Shown here: in pieces, positions 1 to 8,298 of the stretch
How the letters are laid out: each line of letters opens with the position of its first letter
Position numbering within the stretch: position 1 is the first letter of the stretch
Assembly: GCA_947498125.1 (NCBI GenBank)
Contig: CANMJH010000003.1
Location: 124,001 to 188,000, forward strand
Origin: an uncultured Nioella sp.
GTDB taxonomy: Bacteria; Pseudomonadota; Alphaproteobacteria; Rhodobacterales; Rhodobacteraceae
Direction: 5' to 3'
Length of the DNA stretch: 64,000 nucleotides
Position numbers and translations under genes: made by a program
Notes under the pieces: generated by a model
Seen by the model: only the letters and a program-made list of their open reading frames with translations
Databases searched by the model: none
What the model was told of the DNA's origin: nothing

Positions 1-1531
1 CGGGATTGAGGACTGCGTCGACATACCCCTGGCGGTCAAGGAGTTGGGCAGACGTATCGCCCAGATAAGAGGACACCGGACCTGCGAAGGCTGCAAGGCC
101 CACCAATGCAGCCAATGTGAGCATGACAGGCGCCACTTGCGTTGCTGTCGCAGGCCGCGGAAGGGCCGCGACTGCAGTTGCGTCTTCGTCGGCATCAGGG
201 GCCGGTCCAACGATGGCGGTAGATTTCCAGAACAGGGTACTGCCCGCGCGCGCAAATCCAACGATCGTCAGGAACGAGCCGATCAAGATCGCAGACCAGG
301 CCCAACCGATCAGACCGGGCTCTCGCAACGCGTCCAGCACGAGCAATTTGCCCAAGAACCCACTAAGTGGCGGCATACCGGCCATGGCGATTGCTGCGGC
401 AAAAAATAGAGCTGCGAAAAGGCCGTTTTGTAGCGTCGGTGGTTCCGCTTGAAGCGTGTCCGACGACCGGCGCTCTACGACAAGATCGGCGACAAGGAAA
501 AGACACGCCGCCGCAAAGGTCGAATGAATCATGTAATAGAGCGCAGCCGTAGTTGCAGTAGACGAGAACATCGACACCGCGACTAGCAACGTGCCCATGG
601 ATCCAACTACTGAAAATGCGATCAGCGGCATCAGGCGGCGCGCGCCAAGGACGCCAAACGCCCCCAAGGCGATGGTAACAATCGCAGCAGGGAACAGCCA
701 CGTCCCTGCAAGATCTTCCGTTCCGGGGCTGCCCGGCCCGAACACCGTGGTATGGATCCGTAGGATTGCATAGGCGCCGACCTTGGTCATGATCGCAAAA
801 AGCGCTGCAACCGGCGCGGGGGCGTTCGCATAGGTTGCGGGAAGCCAGAATTGGACCGGAAATAACGCCGCCTTAACAGCGAAGACAATCAGCAGAAGGA
901 TCACCGCGACGCGGACAAGGGCGGCTTCCTCGATCGGGATTTCGGGGAGGCGTAAGGCGAGATCGGCAATATTTAGTGTTCCTGTCGAAGCATAGAGTGT
1001 CCCCAACGCGAACAGGAAAAGCGTCGATCCCGCCAAGTTCATGACCACATATTGCAGCCCTGCACGCATCCGCTCTTTCCCACCAGCATGAATCATCAGC
1101 CCGTAGGACGCGATCAAAAGGACTTCGAAGAAAACGAACAGGTTGAAAATGTCCCCGGTCAGGAACGCACCGCATATCCCCATAAGCTGGAAGTGGAACA
1201 ACGCGTGGAAGTGCCGCCCCCTTGCGTCCCAGCCTGTCGCTACCGCATGGATCAACACGATCAAAGCAAGTGTCGCGGTCAACAGCACCATCAAGGCGGA
1301 TAGCCGATCAAGGACCAGCACGATCCCGAACGGCGCAGGCCAGTCGCCCAGCCGGTAGACATGAGTGGTGCCGTCGGTCGCAAGAATGGTAAGGCCCAGC
1401 GCGATGGCCAGCAGAAGCGAGGTGCCCATGACCGACGCCACGCGCGCCAACGTAATGTCGTGGCGCATGACAAAGGCGATCAGCGGGGCCAGAAGCGCTG
1501 GCAGAACGACCGGTAGGATGATCCAATGCAT
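1..1531 (-). CDS. mrpD: Mrp-type Na+/H+ antiporter subunit D (NuoN/NuoM-like), partial
   Basis: About 510 codons are visible on the minus strand; the 3' end runs off the window. The translation is hydrophobic throughout and has the NuoL/M/N-family look, with a Phe-rich loop (GDIFNLFVFFEVLL) and, further on, a stretch around FPVQFWLPATYANAPAPVAALF that carries the conserved Lys and Pro residues of proton-pumping complex I and Mrp D subunits. It is read from the ATG at 1531, which shares one base with the stop codon of the upstream mrpC (TAATG), so the two are probably translationally coupled. By family knowledge MrpD is an inner-membrane subunit of a hetero-oligomeric cation/proton antiporter used for Na+ extrusion and pH homeostasis. 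Subunits E, F and G would be expected beyond the window edge. Confidence 0.9.
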   Translation of the reverse strand, partial: MHWIILPVVLPALLAPLIAFVMRHDITLARVASVMGTSLLLAIALGLTILATDGTTHVYRLGDWPAPFGIVLVLDRLSALMVLLTATLALIVLIHAVATGWDARGRHFHALFHFQLMGICGAFLTGDIFNLFVFFEVLLIASYGLMIHAGGKERMRAGLQYVVMNLAGSTLFLFALGTLYASTGTLNIADLALRLPEIPIEEAALVRVAVILLLIVFAVKAALFPVQFWLPATYANAPAPVAALFAIMTKVGAYAILRIHTTVFGPGSPGTEDLAGTWLFPAAIVTIALGAFGVLGARRLMPLIAFSVVGSMGTLLVAVSMFSSTATTAALYYMIHSTFAAACLFLVADLVVERRSSDTLQAEPPTLQNGLFAALFFAAAIAMAGMPPLSGFLGKLLVLDALREPGLIGWAWSAILIGSFLTIVGFARAGSTLFWKSTAIVGPAPDADEDATAVAALPRPATATQVAPVMLTLAALVGLAAFAGPVSSYLGDTSAQLLDRQGYVDAVLNP

Positions 1532-1890
1532 TACACGGACCCCTCGTTTTCGGATTTGTCATCTTCGGGTTCGATATCTATCCGGTCGCTATCAGCCTCC
1601 AGATACGCACCGAGACCGATCATCACCAACACCGCGGTCATCCCGAAGGAGATGACGATCGCGGTCAGAACCAGCGCCTGCGGCAGCGGGTCGGTGTATG
1701 TCGCCTCCCCATATCTGGACAAGATAGGGGACTGATCGATGGCAAGCCGCCCGCTAGCGAACAAGAAGATGTTCACCGCATAGGATAACAGCGCAAGACC
1801 AAGGATGACGGGGAATGTCCTGAGCCGCAGGAGCAAGTAAACCCCACCAGCCGTCAGAACGCCGATACTGCTTGCAACGATGATCTCCAT
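1531..1890 (-). CDS. mrpC: Mrp-type Na+/H+ antiporter subunit C (NuoK-like)
   Basis: A 119-residue protein with three predicted membrane segments, the usual size for MrpC/MnhC/PhaC. The central stretch IDQSPILSRYGEATYTDPLPQALVLTAIVI contains the DPLPQALVLTAIVI motif typical of NuoK-like Mrp C subunits. The tail after residue 95 is acidic (SDRIDIEPEDDKSENEG). The gene begins one base after the stop of the A/B fusion gene and ends overlapping the mrpD start, so A-B, C and D form a tight operon. The product is an inner-membrane antiporter subunit. Confidence is high from motif, length and context. Confidence 0.93.
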   Translation of the reverse strand: MEIIVASSIGVLTAGGVYLLLRLRTFPVILGLALLSYAVNIFLFASGRLAIDQSPILSRYGEATYTDPLPQALVLTAIVISFGMTAVLVMIGLGAYLEADSDRIDIEPEDDKSENEGSV

Positions 1891-1891
1891 C

Positions 1892-4750
1892 TCAGCGCTC
1901 CGCCTCGTCTTGTACGTTTCCGCCCGGATCGTAGTCCATCGGATCGACGTTCACAGTCTCGCCTGCGTAACGGGCGATGCGGCTGAGGCTGTATAGCATC
2001 AGCATGACCGCGCCCAGAACGGTCAAGAACACGCCAAGATCGAACAGCATAGCCGTGGCAAGCTCAAATTCCTCGATAGGTGGCAAATGGACGTAGGTAT
2101 AAGCGCTGGTCAGGAATGGGCGCCCAAACAGCCATGCACCGGCGCCGGTCAGCCCGGCGATCACGGCACCAAGCCCGATCATGGTGTGGTATTCGATCCG
2201 CTTGCGCTCTTGGGTCCAGGCAAAGCCTGACGCCATGTATTGCATCAAAAGCGCAATCGCGATTACGAGGCCCGCGACGAACCCGCCGCCTGGCTCGTTG
2301 TGGCCACGCAGGAAGATGTAGAGGCCCACAACAATTGCGATCGGCATCAACACACGGGTGACGACAACCATCATCAAAGGGTGGCGGTCACGTGATCGGT
2401 CGTGCGAATAGTCGGTGTTCTTCAACCGACGCCCCGCTGGGCCATCTAGCAGCGCATGCATCATCGCATAGATCACAAGACCGGCGATGCCCAATACGAT
2501 GATTTCTCCGAACGTGTCGTAGCCGCGAAAATCGACCAAGATGACGTTGACGACATTGGTCCCGCCGCCGCCTTCGTAACTGTTGGCAAGGTGGTAATCT
2601 GAGATCGTCTCGATATCGCGCAACAAGAACGCATAAGCCAAAGCCGCAACGCCGCCGCCAGCACCGAGCGCGATCACACCGTCGCGCAGTTTTAAACTTA
2701 TCGGGCTCTCTTTGGGGGTCGATTTTGGCATGAAATGCAGCGCCAGAAGCAGCAGCATTATAGTAACCGTCTCAACCGAAATTTGCGTGAGCGCAAGATC
2801 AGGGGCAGAGAGATATGCGAAACCGGCAGAAATCGACAGCCCGATTATGCCGATCAAAACGAGAGCGCGGAAGCGGTGGTGATGCATGGTTACGACCGAG
2901 ACCGTGGCGACGATCAACATGACCCATCCAACGGCGACGACTGGTGGCACCGGCAGCAGGCCGCGGGTCGGGGCCGATAGGCCGCTAGCGGAATAAGCAA
3001 TCCAGCCAAGACCCACCGAGGTTACCGTGAAGATGGCAAGGTAACGGCTGATCGCGCCGTTGTGGGTGCTTTCCGTGATGGCACGGGTCACGGCAACAAG
3101 GGCCGCCATTAGCCGGTCGAAGATTGCCTTGGCCTCGGGCCGTGGCAGCACGTTCCAGAGCCTGTCCAGCGGTGCGTGCATCAGCAAGAGGATCGCGCCG
3201 CCAAGGACCGCGATACCAGACATGTAGAGCGCGGGTGTAATCCCGTGCCAGATCTTAAGATGCGGGTGCAGATCCTCGCCAGTCACGGCACTGGCTGCGG
3301 CCGTCACCACTCCTTCGGCCAAGAACGGCGCGACGCCGATAATCACGACCAGCACTGTCAGCAGAGCGGGCGCGGCCCACATACCAAAGGGGGGATCGTG
3401 GGGCTTGCTTGGATAGTCGTCGCGCACCGGGCCAAAGAAGACATGGGCGATGAAGCGCAGAGAGTAAGCGACCGACAGAAGCGCGCCAATCGTAGCCATG
3501 ACAGGAACCGCGTAGGGGCTGCCCCACCAATCGGTGTGCGATGCCTCCTCCAGCATCATTTCCTTCGACAAGAATCCGTTAAACAAAGGGATGCCCGCCA
3601 TCGAGAGGGCCGCGACCGTGCCGATCAGGAAGGTAATCGGCATCAAGTGTCTCAGCCCGCCCAACCGCTTGATATCGCGGGTATGGGTCTCGTGATCCAC
3701 AATGCCCGCGGTCATGAACAAGGCGGCTTTGAACGTCAGATGGTTAATAATGTGAAATACGGCTGCGACTGCGGCGGCCTGAGTGCCGAACCCAAGAAGC
3801 ATCGTCAGAAGGCCCAAGTGGCTGACGGTCGAAAACGCCAACAGGGCTTTTAGATCGTCTTTGAAAAGCGCGATCAGCGCCCCCGATACCATCGTCACGA
3901 GGCCGGTCGTTGTAACAATGTAGAACCACGCGTCTGTCCCTGCGAGCACTGGCCACATACGTGCCATCAGGAATACGCCCGCCTTCACCATTGTGGCCGA
4001 ATGCAGGTAAGCAGAGACAGGAGTTGGTGCTGCCATGGCGTGAGGCAACCAGAAATGGAATGGAAACTGCGCCGATTTTGTGAACGCGCCCAGAAGGATC
4101 AATATCAGTGCGGGCAAATACCATTCTGATGCACGGATGAGATCGCCAGCCTGCAAAATATCGGTCAGATTGTAGCTTCCCACAATGTTGCCGAGGATCA
4201 GCATCCCCGCAATCATCGCAAGCCCGCCAGCACCTGTTACTGCCAGTGCCATTCGCGCGCCTTGGCGGCCTTCTGGCAGGTGCTTCCAATATCCGATCAA
4301 CAGGAAGGAAGACAGTGACGTAAGTTCCCAGAAGATCAACAAAAGTAAGATGTTGTCTGACAATACGATGCCCAGCATCGCACCCTGGAATAGTAAGAGA
4401 TATGTGTAGAACTGTCCCATCGGATCTTTGCCCGATAGATAGAACCTCGCATAGAGGATGATCAGCAGGCCGACGCCAAGGATCATCCCCGCAAACAAAA
4501 GCCCGAGTCCATCGAGAAAAAATGAGGCTGACAGTCCAAGCTGCGGCAACCACTCGATTTCGACCGCGACGGTCTCGCCACGAAGCACAGCCGGTGCAAG
4601 AACGACAAGCATCGTTAAGGCGACAAATGTCGGCACGGCCGTCGAAATTGCGCAAGCATTGCGACCGGCTCGAATCATGAGCCCCGGCAACAGCGCTCCG
4701 ACAAAAGGCAGCACTGCAATTATTAGAAGGATTGCCCCCCAATGACTCAT
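1892..4750 (-). CDS. mrpA: Fused Mrp antiporter subunits A and B (PhaAB type)
   Basis: This 952-residue protein combines three parts. Residues about 1-640 are a NuoL-like antiporter domain (FWELTSLSSFLLIGYW, then FPFHFWLPHAMAAPTPVSAYLHSATMVKAG). Residues about 640-780 are the MbhD/MbhE-like A-subunit tail. Residues about 800-940 are an MnhB domain (RVLMPIAIVVGLYIFLRGHNEPGGGF). Separate MrpA proteins are about 770-800 residues, so the extra C-terminus is a fused MrpB, as in the rhizobial Pha system. It should form the large membrane subunit of the Na+(K+)/H+ antiporter. It is the first gene of the operon; the ATG at 4750 is preceded only by a modest AGGG-type ribosome site. The quoted histidine- and proline-rich loop is split here to describe position only. 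Confidence 0.92.
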   Translation of the reverse strand: MSHWGAILLIIAVLPFVGALLPGLMIRAGRNACAISTAVPTFVALTMLVVLAPAVLRGETVAVEIEWLPQLGLSASFFLDGLGLLFAGMILGVGLLIILYARFYLSGKDPMGQFYTYLLLFQGAMLGIVLSDNILLLLIFWELTSLSSFLLIGYWKHLPEGRQGARMALAVTGAGGLAMIAGMLILGNIVGSYNLTDILQAGDLIRASEWYLPALILILLGAFTKSAQFPFHFWLPHAMAAPTPVSAYLHSATMVKAGVFLMARMWPVLAGTDAWFYIVTTTGLVTMVSGALIALFKDDLKALLAFSTVSHLGLLTMLLGFGTQAAAVAAVFHIINHLTFKAALFMTAGIVDHETHTRDIKRLGGLRHLMPITFLIGTVAALSMAGIPLFNGFLSKEMMLEEASHTDWWGSPYAVPVMATIGALLSVAYSLRFIAHVFFGPVRDDYPSKPHDPPFGMWAAPALLTVLVVIIGVAPFLAEGVVTAAASAVTGEDLHPHLKIWHGITPALYMSGIAVLGGAILLLMHAPLDRLWNVLPRPEAKAIFDRLMAALVAVTRAITESTHNGAISRYLAIFTVTSVGLGWIAYSASGLSAPTRGLLPVPPVVAVGWVMLIVATVSVVTMHHHRFRALVLIGIIGLSISAGFAYLSAPDLALTQISVETVTIMLLLLALHFMPKSTPKESPISLKLRDGVIALGAGGGVAALAYAFLLRDIETISDYHLANSYEGGGGTNVVNVILVDFRGYDTFGEIIVLGIAGLVIYAMMHALLDGPAGRRLKNTDYSHDRSRDRHPLMMVVVTRVLMPIAIVVGLYIFLRGHNEPGGGFVAGLVIAIALLMQYMASGFAWTQERKRIEYHTMIGLGAVIAGLTGAGAWLFGRPFLTSAYTYVHLPPIEEFELATAMLFDLGVFLTVLGAVMLMLYSLSRIARYAGETVNVDPMDYDPGGNVQDEAER

Positions 4751-5079
4751 GGCATAGCCCTGTTGTCTGGTTCGTTCGCCGTAACTTTAACGAGGACGGC
4801 AAGGCGCTACAACCAAGCTTTTTCCGGATAAATTCCTGTTTCTTGCTCGGTGGTAATGTTGAGCTGTGCCCCTGAGTATTCTCATCACAACTTCAACTAG
4901 TCGTAACTGAGAAACAATAACTTCCGGCTATGGGTACTTGTTTGGCGCACTAGGCGATCCGTTTCCCAATCATAGCTGTGAGCCAGGTCAGTTTGGGTGA
5001 GGCTCGCAGGACCTCAATCGCCTAAATTCTCTTGGCTTTTCAGGGCTTTAGTCAGGCTGGTACGTACTTTGGGTGGTAA
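4751..5079. other. Intergenic region between mrp operon and tRNA-Ala
   Basis: About 330 bases without a convincing gene. It must hold the promoter of the minus-strand mrp operon near its left side and the 3' flank of the minus-strand tRNA gene on its right. I see no palindrome, repeat or obvious terminator that I would defend. Confidence 0.5.
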
Positions 5080-5155
<76 letters not shown>

Positions 5156-5371
5156 GTCAATGGGTCGCCCTTTCGGACGGTAGGGGCGGTTTATGGCGTC
5201 GGGGCGGGATGATCAAGTGAAAAAACACATCATCGCTTTGACACAATGCGCATTCCTTTTGTCCAACTTTAAAACCGGAAATTGGTGGGTGGTTTTCACG
5301 CCCTCAAATCAAAAGCGGGCACCGTAATTAAGGGTGCCCGCTCGAATCATTTAACCTGCATTCAGGTCCGA

Positions 5372-5716
5372 TTAGGTATCGTCGTCGCCTTCTGCGGCAA
5401 CATCGGCCAAATCGTCCAGCGCAACGGTATCATCGTCATCGTCGTCTTCCAGTAGGTCGTCGTCAACGCTGATATCATCAGCGTCGTCGCCCAGAAGATC
5501 GTCGGCGTCATCGACTAGAACTTCTTCTTCATCTTTGGCCGCTTCGGGTTTGGCTTTGTCGGGTTTGTCCGCTGTCAGGGACCGCGACGCCTTGCCGGTT
5601 TCAACTTCAACGATCTCACCCGTGTAGGGGCTGACGATCGGATTTTTGTTTAAGTCATAAAAGCGTTTGCCGGTTTTTGTGCAAACGCGTTTTACACCCC
5701 ATTCTTCTTTGGGCAT
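5372..5716 (-). CDS. TIGR02300-type acidic protein (FYDLN motif)
   Basis: A 114-residue protein read from the ATG at 5716, which is preceded by AAGGGGGTGTC, a good ribosome site; the 16 residues upstream in the same frame look like leader sequence. The N-terminus MPKEEWGVKRVCTKTGKRFY followed by DLNKNPIVSPYTGE is the hallmark of a short alphaproteobacterial family named after its FYDLN motif. A conserved Cys sits in the first 15 residues. From about residue 70 onward the chain is almost entirely Asp and Glu, a long acidic disordered tail. The family has no established function that I know. It is a single gene whose coding strand is opposite to the downstream metalloprotein gene. Confidence 0.88.
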   Translation of the reverse strand: MPKEEWGVKRVCTKTGKRFYDLNKNPIVSPYTGEIVEVETGKASRSLTADKPDKAKPEAAKDEEEVLVDDADDLLGDDADDISVDDDLLEDDDDDDTVALDDLADVAAEGDDDT

Positions 5717-5831
5717 GACACCCCCTTCAATCATCGCTATCGAGGAACTGCAGCCACCTGCCACAATGTCGGGGGACTGTCAAAGGCTTTCGCCGTTCTA
5801 AGCGGTCAGGTTAGGTAGAAGGAGGCCGAAG

Positions 5832-6533
5832 CTGGGACAAAAAACCCATATATTGGCCGGAGAGCCGCCAGTGTCTGTGACATTGAAAAGGTCGGCCCGG
5901 GCGCGCCGTTTTACATTGCGTGTGTCGCGCTCAACCGGAAAGGTCAGTTTGTCTTTGCCGAACTATGCGCGTGACGATGAGGCAATCGCCTTTTTGCAAG
6001 ACCGGTCGGGTTGGGTGCGTGCGCAGTTGGCCTCATGTCCGCCTGTTCTACGGCCCGAGTTGGGAGGGGCGATCCCAGTTCATGGGATTGAGCGTCCAAT
6101 TGTTTCGACCAACGGACGTCAGCCGCGCTTTGATGCAGGGCGGGTGGAAATCCCATTTTCACGCGACCCGGGGCCGGCTGTGTCGGCACTCTTCAAGCAG
6201 ATGGCACGCGATGCATTGGTTCCATTGGTGCAAAAATATGCCGACATGCTGCACCGCCCGATTGGCCGCATCACTCTTCGTGACACGCGGTCAAGGTGGG
6301 GCAGCTGTTCGTCGCGCGGTGATTTGATGTTTTCATGGCGGTTGGTCATGGCTCCGCCAGCGGTGCAGGATTACGTGGCCGCGCATGAAGTCGCGCATTT
6401 GGAAGAAATGAACCACTCTGCTGCGTATTGGCGGGTTTGCGCGTCGCTTTGCCCGTCATACGAAACTCATAGGGCATGGTTGCGCCGTGAAGGGGCTGCG
6501 TTGCAGGCATGGCAGTTTGACGGGACAAATTGA
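5832..6533 (+). CDS. YgjP/DUF45-family zinc metalloprotein
   Basis: A protein of about 233 residues with a C-terminal zinc-protease-like site: AAHEVAHLEEMNHSAAYW contains HExxH and a third His eight residues on. Upstream, RSRWGSCSSRG is the conserved WGSC motif of the YgjP/SprT-like family. The biochemical role of the family is poorly defined; it is usually annotated as an M48-like metal-dependent hydrolase. Start choice is unusual: the longest ATG/GTG/TTG reading starts at TTG 5853, but GAAGGAGG at 5818-5825 sits six bases before an in-frame CTG at 5832, which gives an N-terminus MGQKTHILAGEPP that resembles family members as I remember them. I therefore favour CTG. Not certain without comparison. 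Confidence 0.85.
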   Translation: MGQKTHILAGEPPVSVTLKRSARARRFTLRVSRSTGKVSLSLPNYARDDEAIAFLQDRSGWVRAQLASCPPVLRPELGGAIPVHGIERPIVSTNGRQPRFDAGRVEIPFSRDPGPAVSALFKQMARDALVPLVQKYADMLHRPIGRITLRDTRSRWGSCSSRGDLMFSWRLVMAPPAVQDYVAAHEVAHLEEMNHSAAYWRVCASLCPSYETHRAWLRREGAALQAWQFDGTN

Positions 6534-6555
6534 TGGCTTGCCCTGATCGGGACGC

Positions 6556-6565
6556 TGTGATCACG
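6556..6565. promoter_or_regulatory. Palindromic operator TGTGATCACg in front of gntR
   Basis: GTGATCAC, flanked by T on the left and G on the right, lies 8-17 bases before the gntR start codon, where a ribosome site would normally be. The same palindrome occurs upstream of lpdA, sucC and sdhC and nowhere else that I found in the window. The position suggests autoregulation by the adjacent regulator (inference). Confidence 0.65.
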
Positions 6566-6572
6566 TAGACCC

Positions 6573-7229
6573 ATGCTCTTGAACCAAAAACCACAAGAAG
6601 GTGGCGCCACCAGCGCCGCACATGACCGGGTCTACCGGAGTTTGCGGGGCCGTATCTTGCATGGTCAGCTTCTGCCGGGCGCTGCTCTGACATTGCGTGG
6701 GATTGGCGCAGAGTATGGCGTATCGATGACCCCCGCACGTGAGGCCGTTCGTCGGCTGGTGAGCGAAGGCGCCCTGTCGTTGTCAACATCCGGGCGTGTC
6801 TCGACGCCTGAGCTGTCTCAGGACCGGATCGAAGAGCTTGCGGCCATCCGCGCTTTGCTGGAGCCCGAACTATCAGCCCGTGCTCTTCCAAGGGCGCACC
6901 AAGCGCTGATCGAGCGGATGGAAACCATTAATGCTAATATCGCCGAAACTGTCGTGAAGCGCGATCCGGTAGGCTATATCAAGCTAAATCTAGATTTCCA
7001 TCGCACGCTTTACTTGCGCGCACAGGCACCTGCGATGCTGGCACTGGCTGAAACCGTCTGGTTGCAAATGGGGCCAACAATGAAAGCGCTCTATGGGCGG
7101 CTCAACAGGACCGAGCCCCCTCGGCACCACAAGCTGATCTTAGCGGCCCTCAAGGCAGGGGATGAGCCTGGGTTGCGCATCGCCGTGAGGGCCGATGTCA
7201 CGCAAGGGCTGCGCCTTCTGGCGCGATAG
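6573..7229 (+). CDS. GntR-family transcriptional regulator (FCD subfamily), candidate TCA-cycle regulator
   Basis: A 218-residue protein. Residues about 18-82 form the winged helix-turn-helix (YRSLRGRILHGQLLPG then TPAREAVRRLVSEGAL, the GntR recognition-helix signature). Residues about 85-215 form an FCD ligand domain; NLDFHRTLY holds the first metal-binding Asp/His pair, while the usual last His near the C-terminus appears as Asp (RADVTQG). FCD domains in FadR/PdhR/LldR relatives bind carboxylic acids. The gene begins eight bases after a TGTGATCAC palindrome that recurs upstream of lpdA, sucC and sdhC, so I infer it binds these sites and itself. The ATG at 6573 has no separate ribosome site. 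Its 3' end overlaps the convergent TerB-like gene by 32 bases. Confidence 0.9.
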   Translation: MLLNQKPQEGGATSAAHDRVYRSLRGRILHGQLLPGAALTLRGIGAEYGVSMTPAREAVRRLVSEGALSLSTSGRVSTPELSQDRIEELAAIRALLEPELSARALPRAHQALIERMETINANIAETVVKRDPVGYIKLNLDFHRTLYLRAQAPAMLALAETVWLQMGPTMKALYGRLNRTEPPRHHKLILAALKAGDEPGLRIAVRADVTQGLRLLAR

Positions 7230-8076
7230 AGGCGCGGGACATCAGGGCGCGAACGTCTTTGCGTCGAAGGCCAAGGGCTTTGGACATGTTTTTCAAGAAC
7301 GTTTTTTCGGATTTTTCAAGCGTTCCATCCGCCATCACAACCGACAATACACCGCGCATAATCATCTGTTTTTGTTCGACGCCAAGCCCAATGGCGAATT
7401 GCCGAAATTGGCCGGCCGAGCGCAGCTTGTCGCAATGAAAGACTGCAAATTCAAAATGTTCATCTCGGTAGTCACGGCCGGTTAAATCCCGGGCGACATC
7501 AGTGATATAGGATATTTCGGATTGGTCCGCGCACCCATCGATTGCAGCAGCATGACACATCGCGTCAATAAATTGAAAAACAGGTCCGGGCTCCAGCGCC
7601 AAAGCCTCGCGGCGCGTTTCAGCCTTGGCCTTGTTCCGGCGGGTCATAAGCGTGCTGATCAGTAGGAAAATAGGCACCGCATAAAGCCAGAAAAAACCAC
7701 GCGCGTAGTGTAGAGCGATGTCTCGGTTAAGAGGGGCGATCGGTGTCTCGGCGAGCTCGGCGGCATCAAAGCCGGGGGCAAGACCAAAATAGCTTTCCGA
7801 GGCACAGCCATTGGGGGCAAGAACCATGCCGCGGTTTTCAAGCCAGTAGCCCATAAAGAACATCGTCCGCATGTTGGTGCGATGACAGAGGGCAAGGGGG
7901 CCTGTTGGGCCGCTGCGTTGGGTTTCGGCGGCGAAAATTAAGGTCTCATGCTGGCCGAACTGCACTGCCCCGCGTGCCTGGGCCTGACTGGCCAAAAACA
8001 GCGCGGCAAGGATGAAGGCAATTTTTGCCAGGCGGAGGATGGGACGAAGGAAAAGGAAGGTGATCAGGCGCTGCAT
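7198..8076 (-). CDS. Membrane-anchored protein with TerB-like C-terminal domain
   Basis: A 292-residue protein. Residues about 1-35 are a signal peptide or first membrane segment ending in ASQAQARG. Residues about 36-125 form an extracytoplasmic part with Cys residues (LCHRTN, NGCASE). A second membrane segment lies near 130-145 (GFFWLYAVPIFLLISTL). The cytoplasmic domain from about 160 onward resembles TerB/DUF533 helical bundles (MCHAAAIDGCADQSEI, VMADGTLEKSEKTFL, the repeated acidic ADG.L..SE signature). TerB domains are linked to metal and stress responses, but the role here is unknown. The 3' end overlaps the convergent gntR gene. Confident as a gene, only moderately for the domain. Confidence 0.75.
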   Translation of the reverse strand: MQRLITFLFLRPILRLAKIAFILAALFLASQAQARGAVQFGQHETLIFAAETQRSGPTGPLALCHRTNMRTMFFMGYWLENRGMVLAPNGCASESYFGLAPGFDAAELAETPIAPLNRDIALHYARGFFWLYAVPIFLLISTLMTRRNKAKAETRREALALEPGPVFQFIDAMCHAAAIDGCADQSEISYITDVARDLTGRDYRDEHFEFAVFHCDKLRSAGQFRQFAIGLGVEQKQMIMRGVLSVVMADGTLEKSEKTFLKNMSKALGLRRKDVRALMSRASIAPEGAALA

Positions 8077-8232
8077 AGAGAGTCCTCAAAAGCGGGTTTC
8101 AAAGACAGTGTGCCAGCCAAGTGGGGCAAAAATTTGCGCCCATAAAGGAGAGATCACGGAAGCGATTGGGCACATTTTTTGTGCCTTCGTAATTTTAGCG
8201 ACACTCTTGCGCAATTTGCGATGCAAGCCCCC

Positions 8233-8274
8233 CAAAAAAATACCGGGCGCGCTGCAGTGAAGCGGCGCGCCCGG
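8233..8274 (-). terminator. Rho-independent terminator of lpdA
   Basis: A perfect 10-bp stem (8243-8252 with 8265-8274, CCGGGCGCGC type) with a 12-base loop. On the minus strand it is followed by a run of seven T (8234-8240). It lies just after the lpdA stop codon. Confidence 0.85.
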
Positions 8275-8298
8275 TTTGAAAGTCTCTAATTTCTGCGA

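Noticed and set aside
3744-4802. Long open frame opposite in phase to the Mrp A-B gene
   Set aside because: Same strand, different frame of a highly hydrophobic gene; composition is Arg/Ser/Cys-rich and there is no domain.
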